Shown here: one piece after another, positions 56,441 to 64,000 of the stretch
How positions within the stretch are numbered: the stretch's first letter is position 1
Layout of the letters: every line of letters starts with the position of its first letter
Assembly (NCBI GenBank): GCA_016081115.2
Contig: CM071930.1
Coordinates: forward strand, 26,737,641-26,801,640
DNA: 64,000 nt
DNA from: Rehmannia glutinosa
Lineage: Eukaryota > Streptophyta > Magnoliopsida > Lamiales > Orobanchaceae
Reading direction: 5' to 3'
The notes under the pieces: model-generated
Databases searched by the model: none
What the model saw: only the letters and a program-made list of their open reading frames with translations
What the model was told of the DNA's origin: nothing
Position numbers and translations under genes: made by a program

Positions 56441-57299
56441 ATATGGAAGTTACTCATTCATGCCACTGAAGTCTAGTTTTAGTGGCACGAGAAAACTAGA
56501 ATTTCAAGATTCAAAAATTATGAAATTTTATATTTAAATATAATTTCATCTAATTTTGAACAAATATTCAATGATCAATGTCCACCGTGTCGTGATGATT
56601 CATATTCGATATTTCGGATGAAAGATTTCCCCAATCATTCTTTAAATAACGAGGACCATTGGCATTGAAATACTAATCTTTTCAAGACAAGATAGTCATA
56701 TATCATGGACTTTGCCTTGTTGGGCCCTACACGACGTTCGTCAACCCCCCGTCACACTCGAGGCCCATCTATCCATCGGGACAACTACTAGTTTTGCCCT
56801 GCTTGTTTTCAGTGTTAATTTAATTTTTAAGTAAAATTGCTACGATTTTCAAGCTCATCAGAATTTCGGCTCCAACATCCGACCAGTTTGGGTGACAAAA
56901 CAATTATTATTCACTGAATTTTCAGGTTACTAACTTTTCAAATTTATACGGTAACTTTACAGATTAAACCGCTTTAATTGGGAACGAATTACAGTGCAAA
57001 CCATACACCATTGGAAAGCCCTATGAGTCTAATTTTTGTTCCTCTACCTGGGCGTATTAATCATCGTCATTATTTGACTCTTTTCTTTTCCACCTGAGTG
57101 ACCATTTATTATTTTTTACTCATCTTGGAGTGACCATAAAAGATTCTATTGTAATATCTCCAGATTTTGAAATTAAATAATATTTCGATCTTAAGCTTGT
57201 TTAAAGTCTCATCTTGTATTTTGCTCCAACTCTTTGGTGGATTCCTAGAGTGGTTGCTTCTTCACATAACGTGAGACCCTTTTCTCTTGATGGTTGGTC
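56441..57299. other. Unassigned stretch; possible gypsy LTR fragments
   Basis: No gene is seen. 'ccccccgtcacactcgaggc' near 56744 and 'tgtaatatctccagattttg' near 57151 resemble parts of long gypsy LTRs, but no boundaries, pair or target duplication could be found. Confidence 0.3.
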
Positions 57300-60200
57300 A
57301 GTCCCAAGCTTGAGCCATAGACATATTTGCAAAAGGAGTATCCCCTCGGACTCGAGCGTTTTAAATTCATCGACCGATCGTGGCTCGTTTTAATCCGACA
57401 TCCGAGATGGCATAGTGTCTCGCAATCTCTTTTGACTTCAAAGGATGCCTCCGTGTTCTTTCAAGATGTTCATCACCCTGCATCCATTCTTCCTTCCACT
57501 TCCTTCATCCCTGCTTCAATTGATTTTCTCTCTTCAACCATAGATAGCATAATTTCAGTGTGTTGGAGTGGCGAGAGTCAATGTTCAGGAGTTTTTGCTT
57601 ATAATGTCACCAGTGACGTGACCTTGTTGGGGGTTTGTGCAATCATCAATGTCACATCTCTGATCCTTCCCCCAACAAGCTTTCCTTTCTTCTCGTTTCA
57701 AGACTTCCTCAAAGTTGATATTCAATTTGATGATTTTCCTTCTCATTGCTTCTCTTTCTTTTCAAAGATATTCTTGATTTTGTTTGCTTTTAAGGTATTC
57801 CTCTTCCCCTTTTTGGCATCATCAAAGGATAGAGGAATCCCAGGGAACATCTTTGGCAAGCATGAAGTCGAGTCTTCTCGATGGTTGAGTTACGCTTCAA
57901 GTCTGTTGCGTTGTATGCGGCACGTTTGAATTCGATCGAGTTTTTCAGCGTTGGATTACTCAAAAATACCTGAAATCGCTGTTAGTTTTATGAAACTTCA
58001 TCTCGGCCATGAGAAGGCTGAATTTTCTTGTCATGTGTTCTTCCAAACGCCTTTCTCAAATATCACAACTTCAAGCATTTGAATATCATGGAGGATATCT
58101 TTGGATATCATTTGTATTATCGCTCACGCAAACTATTTGCAGAATCTCGGCAAAGTGAGCTTCATGCATGTGCTCAATGTGTTCTCTCGGCCGTTTTTGC
58201 ATCGAATTTTTTTTTTAACATGCTCTCACACAAATTTCATCATTAAAGGAAAAACTTTGTTGAACAATTGTCTTTGTAAGTATCTCACCTCTATGTTCCA
58301 CACGCATTGTTTGTTTGTTGCCACCATTCCTTATCCGAATCAAGTGCCTCGTAAATCACCTTATCAAATGTAGGGGTGGCATCTCTCGTTGTCGATCGCA
58401 TGTCCAAAGAGGCCTGATGCCTCTCCATCCTTTCAACCTCAAAGAAAGAGTGCCTTGAACACTTCTCGAACTTCACTTTGATTCTTCATTTGAAATTATC
58501 ATTGCGGTGATGGCCATACAAAGATCGAAATCATAATCACCGAACAATGGTGTCTAAGATGGAAGAACAGGAGTTTTGTGATAGCGTGCTTGTTCGTTTT
58601 CGATTCTTCGTGGAGTTCGTATTTTTTATCTCCAAAGTGAAAAAGGGAAAGATTCTACAAAAGATTCATCACCGCCAACCGGGATCTTTCGATGATGAGC
58701 GGTGCGCGTGAAGTTCTTTTTGGGAATCGATCTGCTGCTTGCAGACTTGAGGAGCCCGAGCGGTGGTCTCTTGTTCACCGGGTTCTTCTCACATTGTGAA
58801 GTAGACCCGCTTGCCGAGCCTCACTTGTCTTAACATCTTCGTTGGTCTCAAAGTGATTTCTCCATTTCATTCTTGATTTGTCTTTTGATGGCGGTCCTCG
58901 GCCTTATCGCATTTCGAATGGCGTCATCGGACGATGATGAGATTTCCATTGGTGGCTCATCATCAAAATTAAAGGTTTGACGAGTAGTCTTGGGATCGGG
59001 ACTTGCTCGTGCTTGGAACATCCGCAAAAATAAAGAATTTATGAGTCTTTTGGATTTGTCATGGGGGATGACTCGAATTCTAAGTTTTCTTCTTCTTCGC
59101 CTTCCGATCCCGGAAAAGTGACATCGGGGTTGTCCTGGGAATCATGAAGTGCGCCGATCTCCCTTTCACTGAAAATTCTCGGATGGGTCGATGATACCAG
59201 GGAGGGATGTTCTCTACTTGGTACTTTTATCTTTACCCCGGAAGTCTCAACCTCCCGTGGCCGCCGTTCCCTCCGGCGGTCTCTCTTTTCCATGCTGCGA
59301 GGCCTTGTCCTCCCTTTCGACAGTGTCACCGTTGTCTTAGGGTCTTCTACATGGCATCCATTGGAGTCTCAACCCCATGGATTGCACTTTCATCGCCAGT
59401 GTTAACTCCCGTGGCATCATTCATTCCTTCGTGCCTCGACTTGCATCGCCGCGTCATTAGCCTTCGAGCGCTTTGGCACCTCACCGAGACAGGCATCTCA
59501 ATCGCCTCGAGCTTCGTTGATGGCAACTTGCTTGTTTCTTCTTGTGTTTGAATTTTCTCTACTTCGCCTCCTACATTCTTTGTGGAGTCATCTGCAGATC
59601 CTCCGACCTTGCCGCATCATGAAGGGAGTTTCCCCTCGGGCGCGCACCGGTGAGTGACTTGGAATGGGGTCACTCGTCTCCAAGCTCCCACTTGTTTTCG
59701 ATTGATTGCTCACCGTTGGGGCGGTGGTAGCACACCTTCAATAGGGGTTGGCTCGACTAGGGTCCCCACTATCCCGATTTCATCGCCATCTCCCCGATTG
59801 CCTTCTTCCGAGTGAGTGGAGAAGTGGTAGCGAAGAACAACAAGGGATGGCTATTTGGTTCTGAACCACTCCCATGGGATTGATTTCGGTTCGTGGAGTG
59901 TTCGAGGACTCTCCTGGTCCCTCCATTAATCTTTGCTCGTGAAGGATTCTTGATTCGTGCAATGCTTGCTGCATTTGCAACTCTTCTATGGCAAAGCGGA
60001 TTCTCCGGTTCCTCGTCAAATCAAAGGTGTCGAGAAGACATCAAGGAGAGGATGTGTGTGTTACGTGGTGCCGAGATAGAGGCGGTGCTTGCCTTCTCAC
60101 GTGCTTTCTCGGCTTCTTCACTTGCTTTTCTCTCTCCTTGTCCTTGTAGATCTCAACTTTCAGGATGTCTATGCGATTTGTCTTCATCCGAGTCGGAGCA

Positions 60201-61695
60201 CAGTGGTTAATCCAAGGAAATTTAGCGATTCCTCTTTCTTCTTCTATGAACTCGGGCCGTTGGAACTGTTCTCTTGACTTACTCAACTTCCATTTCCTCC
60301 ACTCACGTAGACGATTTTGGATGTCCGGGTAAGGTGGAGATAGGATCATTACATCACTATCCGCTCCGCGGGTTCTTCTTGTGCTTCACCGTGTGAGCTA
60401 CAATTGTGTCTTCTTGGGTTGCCTCTGGCGATCGCTTTTAGCAGACTTGGGCAGCATTTCATCAACTACATCCGGAGACTCTACTTCTCCGGTGGTCTCC
60501 GTATTTGTGCTAACCGAGTAATCGACTCACATCAAGTTTCTCTGTTCGGAGATTTTGACAAGTCTTCTTCGTCTCTGGTTTGTACTGGGGAATTTACTGT
60601 TCGGGCGGTGTCCTCTTCGAGTCTTGGGCGGGGGGGTCGGTCTTTGGTGTTTGTTTCGAGGAGCCGCCGTCTTGGCTTGTCGGTTCTCCTCCTTTTGACG
60701 ATCGGAGAAGGTATTTGTGAGTCCTTCTCGACCGGCTGCTGCGGGGCGGGAGACACGGCCGGCTTTGGGGCGGTGACTCTCTGCTGCGGGCGAGAGCATG
60801 TTTGGTTTTCTTTGCTTTTTTCAGGGGAGTGATCTTCTTGGCAAGACACGCGGGGCAGCTTTCTTCTTAGGAGGAGAGGAAGCAGAGAGAAGAGTATCTT
60901 GGTCGGTGATTCCCCTCACTCACCGTGTCGCTCTCTTGGCGTAAGCTCGCTTCGAGCACCGAGAGAGAGGTTAGCTCAACATCCTCTTGTTAACATGGAA
61001 GGCCTTCCCATGTCTAAGAGGGACTCCTTTCACCTCCAATAGCCGGCCAATCACCGTGGCCATATCCTGAGGATCCTCCAAATGTGCCATCTTCTTTGAA
61101 GGACTTGTTCCCCACGTTAAGGGCAGAGTCTGCATAGACAAACTCAGCCCGGTTTATCTTCTTTTCTTCGATGATTGCGGCCATTACAATCAGCTTTGCC
61201 TTTGATGATTGGTGGTCAAAGCCCAATTTGATGTCGATACATTTGGCAACTATGTCCAACAACTTGTGATAATCCTCCTTCAGCCAGCTCTTTGTTTCTT
61301 TGTGTATATAATTTTATCGGCAAAGTCGGACTTGGCTATCTCTTTCCATCGTCGGCCAAGTTTACATCACTTTTCCTTAATCTCGATTGCTCCTTCCTGG
61401 CGGTAGTGAGCAATATTGATCAAATCCTTGGCGTGATAGTCACCGTTCCCGTGAGCAGATGACTTGATTCCTTCATCATGAATCTCGGCATTCACGTAGA
61501 ATTGTGCGACCTCCTCCACATAGGTCATCGGATATTCTAGCGTTAGAAACGGTTTTAGTCCAGACGTTTCCAACTTCTCAGCGATTTTCTTCACCAGGGT
61601 GTCGTCGGACCCCTACTTCACCATTCCGTCGAAATCCACCGTCGAACCGGTGTGGATTTGCTTTCCTAACTTGGTAAAGTCATAAGTTGGTGCCA
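57300..61695 (-). pseudogene. Extra 3' ORF region ('ORF3') of the SIRE family, copy 3
   Basis: It starts at the ATG on 61693-61695 ('MAPTYDFTKLGKQIHTGS'). A TAG falls about 28 codons in, before 'GSDDTLVKKIAEKL'. Recognisable pieces in order are 'PMTYVEEVAQFYVNAEIHDE' (61450-61540), 'IEEKKINRAEFVY' (61140-61180), 'ILSPPYPDIQNRLREWRKW' (60290-60349), 'QQALHESRILHEQRLMEGPG' (59900-59990) and 'DSQDNPDVTFPGSE' (59090-59150). It confirms that ORF3 belongs to the family and is not a chance capture in copy 2. Frameshifts are too frequent to translate any zone fully. Confidence 0.72.
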
Positions 61696-62277
61696 TTTCT
61701 CAGGATTATATCAAGGAAAAACTCAGAAATTGATTTGAAGGTTGATAGGGTTTCGAGAGTATTTTGCCTTTGCTTTTGAGAGAAAGAGATGAACAGTTTT
61801 AGAAGTGTGAGAGAGAAACGGACGAAAATGGTTTAAATATGGTTTATGAAAGGACGTGCAGGCGGTTTTTGAATTGTGATCGAAATCAACGGCTTGGATT
61901 TCGCACGCCTATTGAGCATTTCACGTCTCGTATTTAATGCGGCAACATTTATATCCAATCATAAGCTTGGTGTGCGGCTTTATGTCGTACATAATCATTA
62001 TCTTTGTGACGTTTTCCTTAAAACATTCCCGCTTAGTCAAAACGACGGCGTTTTTGTCACTTTGCTCATAAGTTATTCAAATTATCCCTTAGGCGATTTA
62101 ACTCTACTTCTCACGATTCTCTTAGTGACTCGGCTTTCATCACCGACTCGGTGTAAGTTGTCTTTCCGACATACTGGTGATTCTTGGTGACTGCTTTTCG
62201 ACTCTTTTTCACCTCCTTTCTTTGTTCCATTTCTTTTCTTTGGTTCTTCCGTGTCTCGGCTTAGTTCAATTAATCCC
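61696..62277 (-). other. Spacer between pol and ORF3, copy 3
   Basis: It is homologous to 36924-37473. No frame is supported. Confidence 0.5.
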
Positions 62278-62830
62278 AACTCATGCTTGAGTTCTTCAAA
62301 TCTTGACTCACATAATGGTTTTGTGAAGATGTCGGCTAGTTGTTTATCGGTTGAGATATATTCCAGGATGATGTCCTTCTTTTCAACATGATCTCTTATG
62401 AAGTGATATCGACATCAATATGTTTTGTTCTTGAATGCAACACGATTTTGAGTGATTGCAATTGCACTTGTGTTATCACACATGATTGGAATTTCTTTTT
62501 CTTCAACTTCATAGTCTCTCACCTTTGTCTCATCCATAGGACTTGGGCTGCAACAACAAAATTGCCCGCCAGCCTATGTATTCTCGCCTCACCAGTAGAG
62601 GTGGCTATTGAGTTTTGCTTCTTGCTAAACCAGAAAATTAGTCTGTTTCCTAGCATTTGACATGTGCCTGAAGTGCTCTTCCTGTCCACTCTGCATCCAA
62701 AGATAGTCGAATCAATAGCCAATTAGCTTGAATCCACCTTCCTTTGGATACCATAGGCTACTTCTTGGCTTCCTTTCAAGTATCTCGATATTCTCTTAGT
62801 TTCTTTGTCATATGGCTCTCTTTTGGAGCA
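62278..62830 (-). pseudogene. pol: Copia RNase H, copy 3
   Basis: The end of RNase H is readable, including a Gln codon (CAA) where copy 2 has TAG before 'LADIFTKP'. 'VDRKSTSGTCQMLGNRLIFW' lies at 62625-62700. Several single-base gaps relative to copy 2, for example at about 62409 and 62443, shift the frame. Confidence 0.8.
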
Positions 62831-62878
62831 GATTGAAATCTTGCACATACACCTACAAAGAAAAGTGATGTCGGCCCG

Positions 62879-63800
62879 CTAGCCGTGAGATAGAGCAATG
62901 ATCCAATAAGTGCTCAGTCTCTTGTTTGATCTACGAGGCTTGCCATCCGCATCCATGTCCATTTTGATCGATGTGTTCATTGGTATTTTTACGAAAGATT
63001 TCTCCTCCATACCAAATTTCTTCATTAAGTCTCTGGTGTATTTTGTTTGACTTATGAAAGTTCCATCCTTCATTGTTTCACTTGGAGTCCAAGGAAGAAT
63101 GTCGCCTCTCCCATCATGCTCATTTCAAATTTACTTTGCATGAGGTTTGAGAATTTTTCACACACTCTTTGTTAGTGGATCCAAAAATGATGTCATCCAC
63201 ATATATTTGAACAAGCGATACTCTTCTTGTCTTGAATTAAAAAAGTGTTCTATCTACTTTTCCTTTAGTGAATCCATTTTCGCTTAGGAATTGTGACAGG
63301 TATCATACCATGCTCGGGTGCCTGTTTCACCATACAGGGCTTTCTTGAGTTTGTATACCTTGTCTCCAAGAGTCTTCTGCTCAAATCCTGGAGGTTGTTC
63401 AACATACACTTCTTCTTCCAATAAACCATTTAGGAATGCACTTTTTACATCCATTTGATATACAATGAAATTCTTGTGAGCCGCATAGGCAAGAAACATC
63501 CTTATAGCTTCCAATCTTGCTACGAGGGCAAATGTTTCATCAAAATCTATCCCTTCTTCTTGGCAATATCCTTTGGCTACCGGTCTTTGCTTTGTTTCTT
63601 ACCACAGGCCTTCCTCGTTCATCTTATTCCTGAATACCCATTTGGTTCCAATAACATTTTGATGTATGGGTCTTTGCACTAATTCCCATACTTTATTTCT
63701 CTCAAATTGATTCAGCTCTTCTTGCATAGCTTGAATCCAATGTGTGTCGTCCAATGCTTGTGACACATCTTTGGGCTCTATTTAAAAATGAAGCATGTGA
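62879..63800 (-). pseudogene. pol: Copia reverse transcriptase, copy 3
   Basis: It includes 'KDGTFISQTKYTRDLMKKFG' (63000-63073), a YVDDIIFG active site (about 63180-63205), 'YVEQPPGFEQKTLGDKVYKL' and 'QMDVKSAFLNGLLEEEV' (63284-63514), and the N-terminal 'FERNKVWELV' region. The catalytic pair of Asp residues is intact here, but frame breaks near 63080, 63290 and 63590 disable it. Confidence 0.85.
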
Positions 63801-64000
63801 ACATTGCTTCTTGTTGAGTTCTCGATCTTGTCTTGACACCTTCTCTTATATCTCCAATGACAAGTTAAATGGTCTCTCGGCCATCTTACGTCAGGTTGGA
63901 GTAAGTTAGTGGATTCATTCGACTTGCGGTGTGTTCTTTGTGGTTAGCTCTCTCGTAATCACTTAGCAAATTTTCCAAACGCTTTTGAGATTCACTATCT
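63801..64000 (-). pseudogene. pol: Linker between reverse transcriptase and integrase, copy 3, cut by the window edge
   Basis: It aligns with 39020-39210 of copy 2 but with several short gaps. It is not open in one frame. Confidence 0.6.

Larger units (their letters stand above)
57300..64000 (-). mobile_element. Third copy of the inner SIRE family, 3' portion, running off the right edge
   Basis: From left to right it aligns with copy 2 in the same orientation. The ORF3 region (57300-61695) comes first, then the spacer, RNase H (62278-62830), reverse transcriptase (62879-63800) and the start of the integrase linker. The 3' LTR and the last part of ORF3 are missing at the left, where similarity begins abruptly at about 57300. 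It lacks the hAT MITE present in copy 2. Small indels are dense. Confidence 0.88.

Overview
This window is nuclear DNA from a flowering plant, probably a eudicot and perhaps an asterid. That reading rests on repeat families and gene style and is an inference. It is AT-rich and repeat-dominated, with one host gene recognised: a six-exon NAC transcription factor gene resembling SOG1 (15405-19760, + strand). Almost everything else is transposable-element DNA.

Left part (1-10145). Positions 1-3755 look like most of a long Ty3/gypsy LTR entering from the left edge. It abuts a 128-bp scrap of a second LTR family (3756-3883). That scrap is fused to a truncated minus-strand Ty1/copia element of SIRE type (3884-9028), which lies inside the remains of a chromodomain Ty3/gypsy element (9029 to about 10140).

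Gene neighbourhood (10145-20438). Two large inverted-repeat elements (10716-12612 and 12800-14686, the second holding a MITE) lie upstream of the NAC gene. Its introns carry four MITE-like insertions, two of them with exact 9-bp target duplications.

Nested block (20439-51945). A probable Helitron (A) was split by a SIRE-type copia element (22955-50404, target duplication AAAGC). That element was split by an Athila-like, internally deleted gypsy element (28135-47888, GTTAC). That in turn was split by a second SIRE-type copia element (29761-43567, ACCAG), which received a hAT-type MITE (32357-32993, GAGTCACT). All four inner insertions have exact target duplications, so their order is readable: each inner one is younger than its host.

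Right part (51946-64000). A second Helitron-like element (B, 51965-56388) holds a tandem duplication of about 760 bp. After a short unassigned stretch, a third copy of the inner SIRE family (57300 to the right edge, minus strand) begins with its extra 3' ORF region, followed by RNase H and reverse transcriptase.

The inner SIRE family has a long extra reading frame, 1,400 codons or more, between pol and the 3' LTR on the same strand. Two independent copies are present, both broken. It is the least explained coding content here. No retrotransposon copy in the window appears able to make a full set of proteins.
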